64,000 nt of DNA from Paraburkholderia tuberum STM678 (GCF_902833905.1 NZ_CADFGP010000014.1:106684-170683); one strand, 5' to 3'; positions 45,335 through 54,821 are shown, counted from the first letter of the stretch. Notes: generated from the sequence alone by a model not told the origin. Numbers and translations are program-made.

Positions 45335-46534
45335 ATGTCCACTTCCGACGCTTCCACTTCCGCTTCCTCCGCCCGGTCGTTGCGCGGCGTGTTGCTGCTG
45401 CTCGCGACGATCGCCGGTGTCTCGGTCGCAAACATCTATTTCAACCAGCCGCTGCTCGATAACTTCCGCCAGTCGTTTCCGGACAGCGCGTCATGGGTCG
45501 GCGCGGTGCCGGCCGTCACGCAGCTCGGCTACGCCGCCGGCATGCTGTTGCTCGCGCCGCTCGGCGATCGCTTCGACCGGCGTCTGTTGATCCTGCTGCA
45601 GATCGCCGGCATGTGCGTCGCGCTCGTCATTGCGGCGTCGGCGCCGACGCTCGCGGTGCTGATCGTCACGAGTCTCGCGATCGGCGTGCTCGCGACGATC
45701 GCGCAACAGGCGGTGCCGTTTGCGGCCGAACTCGCGCCGCCGTCCGAGCGCGGCCACGCGGTCGGCACCGTGATGAGCGGCCTGCTGCTCGGCATCCTGC
45801 TCGCCCGGACCGCGGCGGGCATCGTCGCCGAATACTTCGGCTGGCGCGCGGTGTTTGGCGCATCCGTCGTCGCGCTGCTCGCACTCGCGGTCGTCATCGT
45901 TTTGCGTTTGCCGAAGAGTCAGCCCACCTCGACGTTGCCGTACGGCAAGCTGCTCGTGTCGATGTGGCACCTGGTAACCGAGCATCGCGCGCTGCGCGAG
46001 GCATCGCTGACCGGTGCGGCGTTGTTCGGCGCGTTCAGCATTTTCTGGTCGGTGCTCGCGCTGCTGCTCGCGGGCGCGCCGTTTCATCTCGGGCCGCAGG
46101 CGGCAGGGCTGTTCGGTATCGTCGGCGCGGCCGGCGCGCTGGCCGCGCCGCTCGCCGGCAAGTTCGCCGACCGGCGTGGACCGCGCGCGATCATCACCGT
46201 GTCGCTCGTGCTGGTCGTGATCGCGTTCGTGATTTTCGGTGCGTCGGCGAAGAGCATCGCGGGCCTCGTGGTCGGCGTGATCATTCTCGACATCGGCGTG
46301 CAGGCCGCGCAGATTTCGAATCAGTCGCGCATCTACGCATTGAAGCCCGATGCGCGCAGCCGCGTGAATACCGTGTACATGGTCGCGTATTTCATCGGCG
46401 GGGCGCTGGGCTCGGGTGTCGGCGCGATCGTGTGGCCGGTGTTCGGGTGGGTCGGCGTGACTATCGCGGGGATCGCGTTTGCCGGGCTCGGCGCGTGGAA
46501 TCATTTGCGGTTGCCGGCGCGGGCTGGGCATTGA
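45335..46534 (+). CDS. MFS transporter (DHA1-type efflux)
   Basis: 399-residue 12-helix major facilitator. Motifs: GVSVANIYFNQPLLDNF at the start of helix 1, and the loop 2-3 motif LLAPLGDRFDRRLLI. The conserved FNQPLLD and the helix-5 region (MSGLLLGILLARTAAGIVAE) match the YgaY/YnfM-like DHA1 group. ATG 45335 (MSTSDASTSASS) is chosen; the frame upstream is not transporter-like. Substrate unknown. Confidence 0.87.
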   Translation: MSTSDASTSASSARSLRGVLLLLATIAGVSVANIYFNQPLLDNFRQSFPDSASWVGAVPAVTQLGYAAGMLLLAPLGDRFDRRLLILLQIAGMCVALVIAASAPTLAVLIVTSLAIGVLATIAQQAVPFAAELAPPSERGHAVGTVMSGLLLGILLARTAAGIVAEYFGWRAVFGASVVALLALAVVIVLRLPKSQPTSTLPYGKLLVSMWHLVTEHRALREASLTGAALFGAFSIFWSVLALLLAGAPFHLGPQAAGLFGIVGAAGALAAPLAGKFADRRGPRAIITVSLVLVVIAFVIFGASAKSIAGLVVGVIILDIGVQAAQISNQSRIYALKPDARSRVNTVYMVAYFIGGALGSGVGAIVWPVFGWVGVTIAGIAFAGLGAWNHLRLPARAGH

Positions 46535-46557
46535 TATCAGCCGGAGGATCGTCTGTA

Positions 46558-46911
46558 ATGAACGACACGTGGCTCGATCTCGCTCGGTTCATCCGCGAAA
46601 TGCGCACTCCCGCCGGGCTGCCTCTCGACGACAAGCTGACCCGTGACATGGATCTGTATCACGATCTGGATTGGGAGCCGGCGAAAATCGTCGAGGTGAT
46701 GCAGGCATGGGCTGACCGCTTCCACGTGGACCTGCGCGATTTCGACGTCGCTTACCACGTTCCATCCGCCAACATGCGCAAGCGCGACATCGTCGTGGCC
46801 GCGTTGAAGTCCCCCTTCAGTGCCAGCGCGCGAGAATTGCTCGGCGGACGTTCGCTTACCCTCGGGATGCTCGAAGAAGCGATGACGCGCGGAGTGTGGA
46901 AACAGGACTAG
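46558..46911 (+). CDS. DUF1493 family protein
   Basis: 117-residue acidic protein with the DUF1493 pattern (LTRDMDLYHDLDWEPAKIVE, then WADRFHVDLRDFDVAYH). The fold resembles an acyl-carrier-like helical bundle, but the DSL phosphopantetheine serine is replaced by DLD. A GGAGGA ribosome site lies about ten bases before the ATG. It follows the MFS gene by 23 bp and may share its transcript. In some bacteria DUF1493 genes sit beside polymorphic-toxin or lipid genes; here no such partner is adjacent. Confidence 0.78.
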   Translation: MNDTWLDLARFIREMRTPAGLPLDDKLTRDMDLYHDLDWEPAKIVEVMQAWADRFHVDLRDFDVAYHVPSANMRKRDIVVAALKSPFSASARELLGGRSLTLGMLEEAMTRGVWKQD

Positions 46912-46934
46912 AAACGCCAACTACGGTCGAGTCG

Positions 46935-47366
46935 TTACACCCCGCCACCCCGCCCCAACGCATACTCATGCAGCGCATCGAGCACGCGATCGAACTCGAA
47001 CGATTTGTCGTAAAAGTGCCGCACGCCATACTGTTCGCAGCGCTCGCGGTACGCGGGCAACGCGTGATTGGTCAGCACCGCCGCGAACATCGAATCGATC
47101 AGCCCCTCGCGCTGCAGATACGCGAGCACCGGCACGCCCGAGCCCAGCTTCAGCTGCAAATCGACGATCACCGCGTCGAACGCTTCGTCGCCGAGCAGCG
47201 CGATCGCCTGATCGGCGGAATCGGCATAAGCGGCCACGCGCAGCAGGCCCGACGCATCGATCGCCTCCACGAGGCTGCGGCGGATCAGCGGCGAATCCTC
47301 GATCAGCAGCACGCGCAACGGCGCGCGGCTGGCTGACTCGGTAGCGGGGTTCGGTTCGCTGTTCAT
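46935..47366 (-). CDS. Receiver-only response regulator
   Basis: 143 residues, a single CheY-like receiver: acidic pair in LLIEDSPLIRR, phospho-acceptor Asp69 (AVIVDLQLKLG), Thr in VLTNHA and Lys in FYDKSF. There is no output domain, so it probably acts as a phosphate sink, shuttle or protein-binding switch. It lies 20 bp downstream of the NarL-type regulator on the same strand and near the histidine kinase at 49559, which suggests a shared pathway. Confidence 0.87.
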   Translation of the reverse strand: MNSEPNPATESASRAPLRVLLIEDSPLIRRSLVEAIDASGLLRVAAYADSADQAIALLGDEAFDAVIVDLQLKLGSGVPVLAYLQREGLIDSMFAAVLTNHALPAYRERCEQYGVRHFYDKSFEFDRVLDALHEYALGRGGGV

Positions 47367-47386
47367 CGGGATATCTCGATCGTCCG

Positions 47387-48019
47387 TCAGTCGATCAGGC
47401 CATTCTTGATCGCGTAATACGTGAGGTCCGCGTTGTTCGCGAGACGCATCTTCTCGAGCACCCGCGCGCGATACGTGCTCACCGTTTTGACCGACAGATG
47501 CAGCTCTTCGGCAATCTCGGTCGGCAACTGGCCGGCCGCGAGCTTGCAGAAGATCTGGAATTCGCGCTCCGACAGCGCTTCATGCGGACGCCCGGCGGCA
47601 GGCTTGTCGAGATTGTCGGCGAGCGTATCGGCGACCGCCTCCGACAGATAGCGATGCCCGCGCGCGACCGAGCGGATCGCGCGCACGATTTCTTCCGGCT
47701 CGCAGTCCTTGTTCAGATAGCCGCTCGCGCCCGCGCGCAGCAGATTGATCGCGTACTGGCTCTCGGGATAGCCCGATAGAATCAGCACGCCCTGCTCGGG
47801 ACGCACCTGCTTGATCACACGCAACGTATCGATGCCGTTCTTGTCAGGCATCGCGATGTCGAGCAGCACGACGTCGAATGCCTGCTCGCGCACGAGGCCG
47901 ATCGCTTCCTCGCCGGTGGCCGCCTCGGCGGCGACGCACATGTCCGGCTCGTCGGCGACGAACTGTCTGAATCCACCTCGAACGATCGCATGATCGTCAG
48001 CTATCAGCACTCGAATCAT
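47387..48019 (-). CDS. NarL/FixJ-type response regulator
   Basis: 210 residues: receiver domain with Asp54 (VVLLDIAMPDKNG), then a LuxR/NarL helix-turn-helix at the C-terminus (LSEREFQIFCKLAAGQ, then EIAEELHLSVKTVSTYRARV). The start ATG 48019 (MIRVLIADDHAIVRGG) is the standard start of the family; the frame upstream is not conserved. Likely partner of the HPK7-type kinase encoded divergently 1.5 kb away. Confidence 0.93.
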   Translation of the reverse strand: MIRVLIADDHAIVRGGFRQFVADEPDMCVAAEAATGEEAIGLVREQAFDVVLLDIAMPDKNGIDTLRVIKQVRPEQGVLILSGYPESQYAINLLRAGASGYLNKDCEPEEIVRAIRSVARGHRYLSEAVADTLADNLDKPAAGRPHEALSEREFQIFCKLAAGQLPTEIAEELHLSVKTVSTYRARVLEKMRLANNADLTYYAIKNGLID

Positions 48020-48181
48020 CGGTTGGGTTCCGTGCAATGGGAGTCGCTCCGATGCGGACATGGTAATGATCCGGGGCCACGGCCGGACGCGCAATGCGAG
48101 GGCGGCTTCGCACCGCAGTTGCCGGCATTCCCGAGTTCGCCCGCGACCCGGTCCTTCGACGCCTCCCTGTCGCCTGGCGCG

Positions 48182-48727
48182 CTACTCGCGCCCCGCGAGC
48201 AGATCCGCCATATCGTCGGCATGCTCTTCTTCGACCGCGAGAATCTCCTCGAACAGCCGGCGCGTGGTCACGTCCTTCTCGCCGAGATACCGTGCGATCT
48301 CGCGGTACGTGTCGATCGCGATGCGCTCCGCGATCAGGTTCTCGCGAATCATGTCGGTCAGATCGGTGCCTTCCTTGTATTCCGAATGCGCGCGTGCCTT
48401 GATGCCGTCCGGTGCGAAATCCGGTTCGCCGCCAAGCTGCACGATGCGCTCGGCGATGCGATCGGCGTGCTCCTGCTCCTCGGTTGCGTGCTCGGCAAAT
48501 TCCCTCGCGACCGCTTCGGAATTGATGCCCTTCGCCATGAAGTAATGGCGCTTGTAGCGCAGCGTGCAGACGATCTCGGTGGCGAGCGCGTCGTTGAGCA
48601 GCTTGAGCACCGTCTCGCGATTCGCGCCATAGCTCTGCGTGACCGGACCATCCGACATATGCTTGCGCGCGTCCTCGCGGATCTTCGTGATGTCCATCAC
48701 GAACGTGTCGCCAGATTGCTTCGTCAT
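48182..48727 (-). CDS. Ferritin-like (bacterioferritin-type) protein
   Basis: 181-residue four-helix-bundle protein. Metal ligands are visible as Glu in ALATEIVCTLRY, ExxH in EEQEHADRIAE, Glu in ENLIAERIAIDTYRE and ExxH in VEEEHADDMAD, a full di-iron ferroxidase set. The N-terminal ~25 residues are an extra segment. It resembles bacterioferritin and the ferritin-like proteins often induced by stress. The nearby small DUF1328 genes and signalling genes suggest a stress-response neighbourhood. An AGGAGAA ribosome site lies nine bases before the ATG. Confidence 0.88.
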   Translation of the reverse strand: MTKQSGDTFVMDITKIREDARKHMSDGPVTQSYGANRETVLKLLNDALATEIVCTLRYKRHYFMAKGINSEAVAREFAEHATEEQEHADRIAERIVQLGGEPDFAPDGIKARAHSEYKEGTDLTDMIRENLIAERIAIDTYREIARYLGEKDVTTRRLFEEILAVEEEHADDMADLLAGRE

Positions 48728-48934
48728 CGAACTTCTCCTTTATCCGGTATTGGGTGAATCGCGCATCAGCACGAATCGCGCCTGATGCGCCCAGGGTGGA
48801 ATGACGGCGCGCTTCGAACGCGGGCGCCTCATCGGGGATTCAAACGCCGCGCGTTCACGCGCCTTGTTGACTACCTGTTCCTACATTGCGTACTTCGCTG
48901 CCTACCTCATGTTGCGTTCATCCGGCTCGCGCGG

Positions 48935-49096
48935 CTAGGTTCGAAACACGCCGAGCAGCAACGTGACCACGAACACGACGAGGAAGATGTAGAACAGGAT
49001 CTTCGCGATTTCGGCCGCGCCGGCCGCGATGCCGGTGAAGCCGAACACGGCTGCGATGATCGCAATCACGAAGAAGACGATGGCATAGTGAAGCAT
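48935..49096 (-). CDS. DUF1328 small membrane protein (copy A)
   Basis: 53 residues: [20 protein letters not shown] then [20 protein letters not shown] and a short C-terminus ending GVFRT. Two hydrophobic helices flank the conserved G-F-T-G-I-A-A-G-A motif that defines DUF1328 (YtjA). Cytoplasmic-membrane location. Family members are often stress-induced; their molecular role is unknown. An AGGGAGAA ribosome site precedes the ATG. Confidence 0.9.
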   Translation of the reverse strand: MLHYAIVFFVIAIIAAVFGFTGIAAGAAEIAKILFYIFLVVFVVTLLLGVFRT

Positions 49097-49189
49097 GGCA
49101 TTTCTCCCTTTTGTTGGCCTTCCAATCGACTACCAGCAAATCGCTCGCCTGCTGTGAGGGCGCGGCTTGCCGCCACCGCGATGGCCGCG

Positions 49190-49366
49190 CTAATCGATCA
49201 TTTTCTTCGTCACGACGAAGCCCAGCACGAGGAACACCACGCACAGCACGACAAAGACGAAGAACAGGAACTTCGCGATCGCCGCCGCGCCGGCCGCGAT
49301 GCCGGTGAAGCCGAGAAGACCGGCGATCACCGCGACGATCGCGAAGAACAGTGCCCACTTCAACAT
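49190..49366 (-). CDS. DUF1328 small membrane protein (copy B)
   Basis: 58 residues: [20 protein letters not shown] then [20 protein letters not shown] and a tail ending VVTKKMID. A paralogue of the next gene (93 bp away), sharing the same motif, with a slightly longer lysine-containing tail. GGAGGA lies six bases before the ATG. The tandem copies point to a local duplication. Confidence 0.9.
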   Translation of the reverse strand: MLKWALFFAIVAVIAGLLGFTGIAAGAAAIAKFLFFVFVVLCVVFLVLGFVVTKKMID

Positions 49367-49558
49367 GATGGATTCCTCCCGAAACATTGCATGAACGATC
49401 GGGTCCATGCTATCGATGCGCGGCGCCGCGCGCATTCCGACGCTCGCCGTTTTTCGTGTGAGAATCCGCTTACATTGGGTTACGACGACATTACGCGCGC
49501 GGCTTCGCGCGATGCCGGGGTCGATGCCGGTGTCGATGCCCTCTTTCTGGAGCCGAAA

Positions 49559-51046
49559 GTGTCGAATCTGCAGAACCCGCCGGAACAAGCTGGCGCGCGC
49601 GCCACGGCGCGGCTCGCCGAGTGGATGCGCAATCGCAGCTGGGCGATCGCGATGACGGTGGCGATCGTGATCACGGTGGGAGGCCTCGTGATTCTGGAGA
49701 CCGCGCGTCAGCGCATCACCGCCGAGTATGAGACCGCGCTTGAAGCGCGCGACGTCACCGTGCGACTGAGCACACTCGCGAGCGAGCTGTCGCGCCTCAC
49801 CGCGCAACAAAACCAGTTTCTTCTGACGAAGGACGACGCATCCGCCCACGCGTTCTGCGCGAGCGCCGCGCGCATCCGCGACACCACCCAGCAGTTGGAC
49901 CACTTCTATCGCGGCGGCCGCGCGGACAGCGCGGAACTCGCGAGCTTCACGCAGATTCTCGCCCTGATCGACGCGCGCATCGGCGCGGGCGCCGCCGCCA
50001 TGCAGCACGCCGCGCCGCATCCGCTCGATCTCGGCGCATGCGGGAGCGCGAGCGACATCAACCCGGCGGACGCGTCGTTGATCGACAGTACGCTCGCGCT
50101 GCTGCGCGACAACGAGGAGCGCCGCGCTCAGCACGCGCTGGCCGCGAGCCGCGCCGACCAGCGGCTGTCGACGCTGTGCGCGGCGGGTCTGTCGGCGCTG
50201 AACATCGTGCTGTTCATCCTGCTGTTTCGCAATCTCGGCATCCAGATCGACCGGCAGGCGCGCGCGCAGCGTCAGTTGATCACGCAGCAGGAGGAACTCG
50301 ACCAGCTCGTCAACGAGCGCACGCGGCAGCTCGAAGCGCTCGGCTGGCATCTGCAGGCGGTCAGCGAAAACGAAAAGACCCAGCTCGCGCGCGAGTTGCA
50401 CGACGAACTCGGCGCGATTCTGACCGCATGCCGGATGGACGTCGCATGGGCGCGCCGCAAGCTGAAGGACAGCGAGCCGGACATCGCCGACAAGCTGCAG
50501 CGCGCGCTCGCCAATCTCGACCAGGGCATCGCGTTGAAGCGGCGCATCATCGAGGACATGCGGCCGACCGTGCTGGCCAATTTCGGGCTCGTTACCGCGC
50601 TGCGCACGCTCGCCGACGAAGCCGCGCAGCGCAACAACTGGACGCTCGAGCTGCACCTTCCCGCCGACGATATCCAGCTCGACGAGCAGACCGAAATCGC
50701 GCTGTTTCGGGTCGCGCAGGAATCGCTGACGAACGCCGCCAAGTACGCGCGGGCCTCGAAGGTCGGAATCGCATTGCGGGTCGGCGACGGCGAGGTCGCG
50801 CTGCATATCGCGGACAACGGCGTCGGCATCATGCCGGCCGATCTGAAGCGCACACATACGCACGGCCTGCTCGGCATGCGTCAGCGCGTGGCCGCGCATG
50901 GCGGGCGCTTCGAGATCCGCCGTGGCGCGCAAAACGGCACCGACATCGACGTCGTGATGCCGAGCGCGAGCGCCGCGACGCCTTCGGTCGATCAGCCGCT
51001 GACGTCGCCGGCCACGCCGCCCACTTCGTCGCAAAGCCCCGTCTGA
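49559..51046 (+). CDS. Sensor histidine kinase, HPK7 (NarX/UhpB-like)
   Basis: 495 residues. TM1 is at about 29-46, followed by a periplasmic helical sensor (about 50-200), then TM2 at about 206-224. A coiled-coil stretch (about 230-275) leads to the HisKA_3 helix with His281 in [12 protein letters not shown], then an HATPase with DNGVGI and GLLGMRQRV. This class pairs with NarL-type regulators, and one is encoded nearby at 47387-48019. The start GTG 49559 is chosen because GGAG lies 6-7 bases before it; the open frame upstream overlaps the antisense DUF1328 genes. Confidence 0.9.
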   Translation: MSNLQNPPEQAGARATARLAEWMRNRSWAIAMTVAIVITVGGLVILETARQRITAEYETALEARDVTVRLSTLASELSRLTAQQNQFLLTKDDASAHAFCASAARIRDTTQQLDHFYRGGRADSAELASFTQILALIDARIGAGAAAMQHAAPHPLDLGACGSASDINPADASLIDSTLALLRDNEERRAQHALAASRADQRLSTLCAAGLSALNIVLFILLFRNLGIQIDRQARAQRQLITQQEELDQLVNERTRQLEALGWHLQAVSENEKTQLARELHDELGAILTACRMDVAWARRKLKDSEPDIADKLQRALANLDQGIALKRRIIEDMRPTVLANFGLVTALRTLADEAAQRNNWTLELHLPADDIQLDEQTEIALFRVAQESLTNAAKYARASKVGIALRVGDGEVALHIADNGVGIMPADLKRTHTHGLLGMRQRVAAHGGRFEIRRGAQNGTDIDVVMPSASAATPSVDQPLTSPATPPTSSQSPV

Positions 51047-51264
51047 CAGATGCTCGCCGCAGCGCCCCCAAGCCGTTGTAGGAGTGCGCCGACGCAAACA
51101 CCGGAGCACGCCTACGACAAAATCGCGGCACGGCCGACAGCGCCGCCCCCGCCCTTTTTTTACCATGCAATCAGACCGGTTCGAAACCGGATCGAGATCT
51201 GATCGACTGGCATGGCCCCGGTCGGACGACATCAACCGATGCATTCTCGACAAGGAGAAGTTTC

Positions 51265-51402
51265 ATGACTCGACTGATCGCTTTGCTTGTGCTCGCAGGA
51301 ACTGCCATGCTTGTCACCGGCTGCAACACGATGGCGGGCGCTGGCGAAGATATTTCGAAGGGCGGCCACGCCATCACGAACGAGGCGGATAAGGCGAAAT
51401 AA
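51265..51402 (+). CDS. Entericidin-type lipoprotein
   Basis: 45 residues with a lipoprotein signal (MTRLIALLVLAGTAMLVTGC, lipid Cys20) and the short mature part NTMAGAGEDISKGGHAITNE typical of EcnA/EcnB. Entericidins form a stress-related small lipoprotein pair in E. coli. AAGGAG precedes the ATG. A terminator follows directly, so it is monocistronic. Confidence 0.93.
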   Translation: MTRLIALLVLAGTAMLVTGCNTMAGAGEDISKGGHAITNEADKAK

Positions 51403-51427
51403 GCCGGCACATGGCAGCAGGATTTGC

Positions 51428-51464
51428 AAAGCCCGTCGCGGGATGCCGCTGCGGGCTTTTTTTT
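51428..51464 (+). terminator. Intrinsic terminator after the entericidin gene
   Basis: Stem AAAGCCCG / CGGGCTTT with a 16-base loop that can pair further inside, followed by a run of T (eight in a row, starting within the stem). Confidence 0.85.
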
Positions 51465-51605
51465 CGTGAATGATTGGGTGCTGGCTGGCAATCGACGCGA
51501 CGCGTTTTCAGAACGCGATGAAACGGCACGGCGATCCGCGAGGGCGCGGAGCTGGCGGCAAGGCTTTGACAGCGGGCGCGCGGTTCGACGAGAACCGCGC
51601 CGCTA

Positions 51606-52535
51606 TCAGGCGCTGCGCTTGTTCCGGTAATCGAACCAGAAAGACAGGCCGACGCTGATCAGAATCACGATCGTCGCGATTACCGTCGAGCGGGTGACCG
51701 GCTCGCCGAGCAGCAGCGCGCCCAGCGCGACCGCGACGACCGGATTCACGTACATGCAGCTGCTCGCGATGATCGGGCTCGTGTGGCGAATCAGATAACC
51801 GTAGGCGACGTACGCCGCCATCGTCCCAATCAACATCAGATACAGGAACGCGACGAGAGGCAGAATATGCAGCTCGAGCATCCGCTCGCCCGACGCCCAC
51901 GCGACCAGCGTCGACATCGCGCCGCCGAGGCCGATCTGCAGCGAGGTCGACAGAAACAGGTCCGACGGCAGCTTCAGCTGCCCGGCCAGATGCGCGCCGC
52001 CGGCCCAGAACAGCGCGCCGCACAGAATCGCGAGACTGCCGCCCGTCGAGCCCGGCGTGCTGTCGCCGTGACTCAGAATCACGATGCCGGCGAGCCCCAG
52101 CCCGACCGCGAACCATTCGCCGCGGCCGATCTTGCGTCCGGCGACGGCCGCGATCACGGTCGCGAACAGCGGCACGGTCGCGACCATCACGGCCGCGGTG
52201 CCGGTGCCGACCGTGCGCATGCCGTAGGCGAGCATGCCGCTCGACAGACCTACCAGCATGGTGCCGACGAGGCCGGCGTTGCGGATTTCGGCGAAGCTCG
52301 GCCAGATCGGCTTGCGGCGCGCGGCGAACACGAACAGACCGATGCCGGCGAACAGGTTGCGCAAGCCCGACATCAGCAGCGGCGGGAACGAGCCGAGCGC
52401 GACGTGCACGCCGAGGTACGTCGAGCCCCACACCAGATAAACGACGGCAAGCGCGAGCGCGATCCGCCCGTTGCGCGACTGCGGCAGACGCAGCGGCCAG
52501 CCGCGCGGAGAAAAAGCTGAACGTTGCAGCGACAT
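51606..52535 (-). CDS. EamA (DMT) family transporter, YedA-like
   Basis: 309 residues with ten hydrophobic helices in two EamA repeats. The N-terminal repeat begins VVYLVWGSTYLGVHVAL, and the second has YLMLIGTMAAYVAYGYLI and SSCMYVNPVVAVALGALLLG, typical of YedA. It is an inner-membrane exporter or exchanger of metabolites. The N-terminal 25 residues are polar and cytosolic. Substrate unknown. Confidence 0.88.
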   Translation of the reverse strand: MSLQRSAFSPRGWPLRLPQSRNGRIALALAVVYLVWGSTYLGVHVALGSFPPLLMSGLRNLFAGIGLFVFAARRKPIWPSFAEIRNAGLVGTMLVGLSSGMLAYGMRTVGTGTAAVMVATVPLFATVIAAVAGRKIGRGEWFAVGLGLAGIVILSHGDSTPGSTGGSLAILCGALFWAGGAHLAGQLKLPSDLFLSTSLQIGLGGAMSTLVAWASGERMLELHILPLVAFLYLMLIGTMAAYVAYGYLIRHTSPIIASSCMYVNPVVAVALGALLLGEPVTRSTVIATIVILISVGLSFWFDYRNKRSA

Positions 52536-52874
52536 GCTTCAGTCCGCCGTCGCCACTCGACCCGCGCGATGCGCTCGATGCCCGCGAGGCGCCGAGCCTG
52601 CGTCGATACTTTTCGGGCGGGATGGCGGGCACCGCATCGGCGATGCGGTCGGACGGGCGAGGCTGGCGGACATGTCGGTGGAACGGGAAGACGATGGGCG
52701 GCGCCGGAAGCGCCAGAAACGGCGGTGGCGGCCGCGTCGGTCAAAACGACACGATGCAACGCGGCCGCGCTGCGCGGCGGCAAGGTTGGCAAAGCCGCGG
52801 CGCGCACCGCATTATGCAGTAAGCGCCGAGAACACCACGCGAGAGAATCGTAACTTTTGGGTTTCCTGCAACAG
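52536..52874. other. Intergenic spacer without recognised gene
   Basis: A GC-rich gap between the EamA gene and the terminator of the MXKDX gene. I see no supported coding or RNA feature in it, only short unconserved frames. Confidence 0.5.
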
Positions 52875-52900
52875 AAAAGCCGGGGACGCATCCCCGGCTT
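52875..52900 (-). terminator. Intrinsic terminator of the MXKDX-repeat gene
   Basis: Ten-bp perfect stem AAGCCGGGGA / TCCCCGGCTT with loop CGCA (on the plus strand). Read on the minus strand it is followed by a short TT extension (CTTTTCTG), so the T-tract is weak. It lies about 70 bp past the MXKDX stop. Confidence 0.7.
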
Positions 52901-52967
52901 GCGGTGTCGGATCCGTTCGATGCGCGGCCGTGCATCGGCAGGATCGCTAAGCGCCCTCGGCGCCGAC

Positions 52968-53210
52968 TCAGTTGCCCATCGCGCCCGACGCCTCGTGTTT
53001 CATCGCGTCGCCGCCCTTTTTCATCGAGTCGTGCTTCATCGTGTCCTTTTTCATGCCGTCCTTCGACATGCTGTCTTTGGACATCGAATCTTTCGACATC
53101 GCATTCTTCGACATCTCACCGTTCGACATCGCGCCGCTCGCCTGCGCGAAGGCCGCGCCGCCGCTTGCCAGCATCAACAATGCGATCGTGGTAACTGCAA
53201 TCTTCTTCAT
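52968..53210 (-). CDS. Pentapeptide MXKDX repeat protein
   Basis: 80 residues: a signal peptide (MKKIAVTTIALLMLASGGAA, cleavage near FAQ|A) and a mature part made almost wholly of five-residue repeats of type M-S/K-K-D-S (MSKDSMSKDSMSKDGMKKDT). It is exported, hydrophilic, and rich in Met, Lys and Asp. The family is known only by this repeat; metal or oxidant binding is a guess from the Met content. An AAGGAG site precedes the ATG. It lies next to a periplasmic redox cluster. Confidence 0.9.
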   Translation of the reverse strand: MKKIAVTTIALLMLASGGAAFAQASGAMSNGEMSKNAMSKDSMSKDSMSKDGMKKDTMKHDSMKKGGDAMKHEASGAMGN

Positions 53211-53302
53211 GGGATGACTCCTTGGTGGTGGATGAATCGAAGCCGGCGAGAGCCGGCGTGCTTCCGAAGCCGCTGCCGCAAGCGCGCGTGCGCCCGCATG
53301 CG

Positions 53303-54106
53303 TCAGGAGCCTCCGAACCAGTTGTAGCCCTGGTCGACCCAATAGCCGCCGGGATACGTGTTGGTGACGAATATTTCGACGATGTGCTTCGGATTCTTGT
53401 AGCCGAGCTTGGTCGGCATGCGCAGCTTCATCGGGTAGCCGTATTTCGCGGGCAGCCGTTCGCCGTCGTAGGAAAACGTCAGCAGCGTTTGCGGATGCAA
53501 AGCGGTCGGCATGTCGATGCTTTCGTAGTAGTCGTCCGCGCATTTGAAGCCGACGTACTTCGCCGTCGTGTCCGCGCCGACGCGCCGCAGAAAATCGCCG
53601 AATGGCGTGCCGCCCCAGCGGCCGATCGCGCTCCAGCCTTCGACGCAGATATGTCGCGTGATCTGCTCCGCGTGAGGCAGCGCGTACAGCTCGGGCAGCG
53701 TCCACACGCGCTGGCCGGTCACGAGGCCGCTCAGCTTCAATTGATAATCTGAGCCGTCGACGTGCGGCACGTCGTCGATGCCGTAGTACGCGTTGAATGG
53801 AAACGGCCGCGTGATCTGCGCTTCGGTGTAGGTCGGCGCGAGCTGCTTCGGATCGAACAGCGCGGCCTGCGCGCGATCGTTCAGCCGCGACACGGCGGTG
53901 AGAAAACGGTTCACGGAAGCGTCGTCGGTCAGCGAGCAGCCGGTCAGCATCGACAGGCCGCCGAGCGTCAAGAGCTGCTTGCCGAACAGGCGTCGCGACG
54001 GCATCGCCAGTTCGCGCTTCGCATCGAGCAGGATCGATGCGCGGTCGAGCTTGTGGCTCACACGATGTGTGGATGGGTCCGCTGGTTTCTCTATCGGCTT
54101 GTTCAT
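53303..54106 (-). CDS. Molybdopterin-dependent oxidoreductase (sulfite-oxidase/YedY fold)
   Basis: 267 residues. A twin-arginine signal (PSRRLFGKQLLTLGG, near 36-50) with a lipobox-like LTGC follows a 34-residue N-terminal stretch, so the true start may be the internal ATG at 54004. The core has the molybdenum-ligand Cys in RHICVEGWSAIGRW (near 154) and the PMKLRMPTKLGYKNPK motif of the oxidoreductase fold. With the cytochrome b gene just upstream it resembles a MsrPQ/YedYZ-type periplasmic system. The substrate (methionine sulfoxide or other) is not fixed by sequence. Confidence 0.88.
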   Translation of the reverse strand: MNKPIEKPADPSTHRVSHKLDRASILLDAKRELAMPSRRLFGKQLLTLGGLSMLTGCSLTDDASVNRFLTAVSRLNDRAQAALFDPKQLAPTYTEAQITRPFPFNAYYGIDDVPHVDGSDYQLKLSGLVTGQRVWTLPELYALPHAEQITRHICVEGWSAIGRWGGTPFGDFLRRVGADTTAKYVGFKCADDYYESIDMPTALHPQTLLTFSYDGERLPAKYGYPMKLRMPTKLGYKNPKHIVEIFVTNTYPGGYWVDQGYNWFGGS

Positions 54107-54176
54107 GATTCGGTATCCGTTTGGAATTCGCGTTGCGTTTTCATGAGCGTGAGCATGCGCGTGGGTAGCCGCGGGC

Positions 54177-54821
54177 TCAACGTCCGCGCAACATCACGAG
54201 CAACGAGCGCGGCACGAGCGCGACCATCGCCAGATGCACGGCGAGAAACGCGGCCAGCAGCGACATCGCGCTGAAGTGCACGATGCGCGCGTTGTCGTAG
54301 CCGCCCATCAGTTCGCGCAGCAGCGGAAACTGCACCGACTTCCAGATCGCGAGCCCCGATAGCACGAGCACGATCAGATCGGCGATCGCGAACAGGTAGG
54401 CGAATTTCTGCACCGCGTTGTAGACGCGCAGATCGCCATGCGAAAGCTTCCCGCGCAACGCGGCGACGAAATCGCGCAGTACCGCGCGCGGCGTCAGCGG
54501 CAGGAACTTGCGCACGAAACGCCCGCTCGCGAGATTCAGCGCGATATACATGAGACCGTTGAACACCAGCAGCCACATCGCCGCGAAGTGCCATTGCAGC
54601 GCCCCGCCGAGCCAGCCGCCCAGCGTGATCGCGGTCGGGAAGCTGAACGCCGGGAAGATCGGCGACGCGTCGTAGATGCGCCAGCCCGACAGCATCATCA
54701 CGATCGCGGCGAGCGCGTTCAGCCAATGCGTGATGCGCAGCCACAGCGGATGAATGGCGCCGCGCTTCGGCGCGGTGGGCGCGGCGGGTGCGCTGGGGCG
54801 CAAGGCGTGGGGTGTGGACAT
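54177..54821 (-). CDS. Cytochrome b561-type membrane subunit
   Basis: 214-residue di-haem-type cytochrome b with four helices. Candidate haem ligands are His in PLWLRITHWLN (helix 1), His in LQWHFAAMW, His in ARIVHFSAM and His in LAVHLAMVA. It lies 70 bp upstream of the molybdopterin oxidoreductase gene on the same strand and would pass quinol electrons to it. The N-terminal 20 residues are Ala/Pro-rich and cytosolic. Confidence 0.9.
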   Translation of the reverse strand: MSTPHALRPSAPAAPTAPKRGAIHPLWLRITHWLNALAAIVMMLSGWRIYDASPIFPAFSFPTAITLGGWLGGALQWHFAAMWLLVFNGLMYIALNLASGRFVRKFLPLTPRAVLRDFVAALRGKLSHGDLRVYNAVQKFAYLFAIADLIVLVLSGLAIWKSVQFPLLRELMGGYDNARIVHFSAMSLLAAFLAVHLAMVALVPRSLLVMLRGR

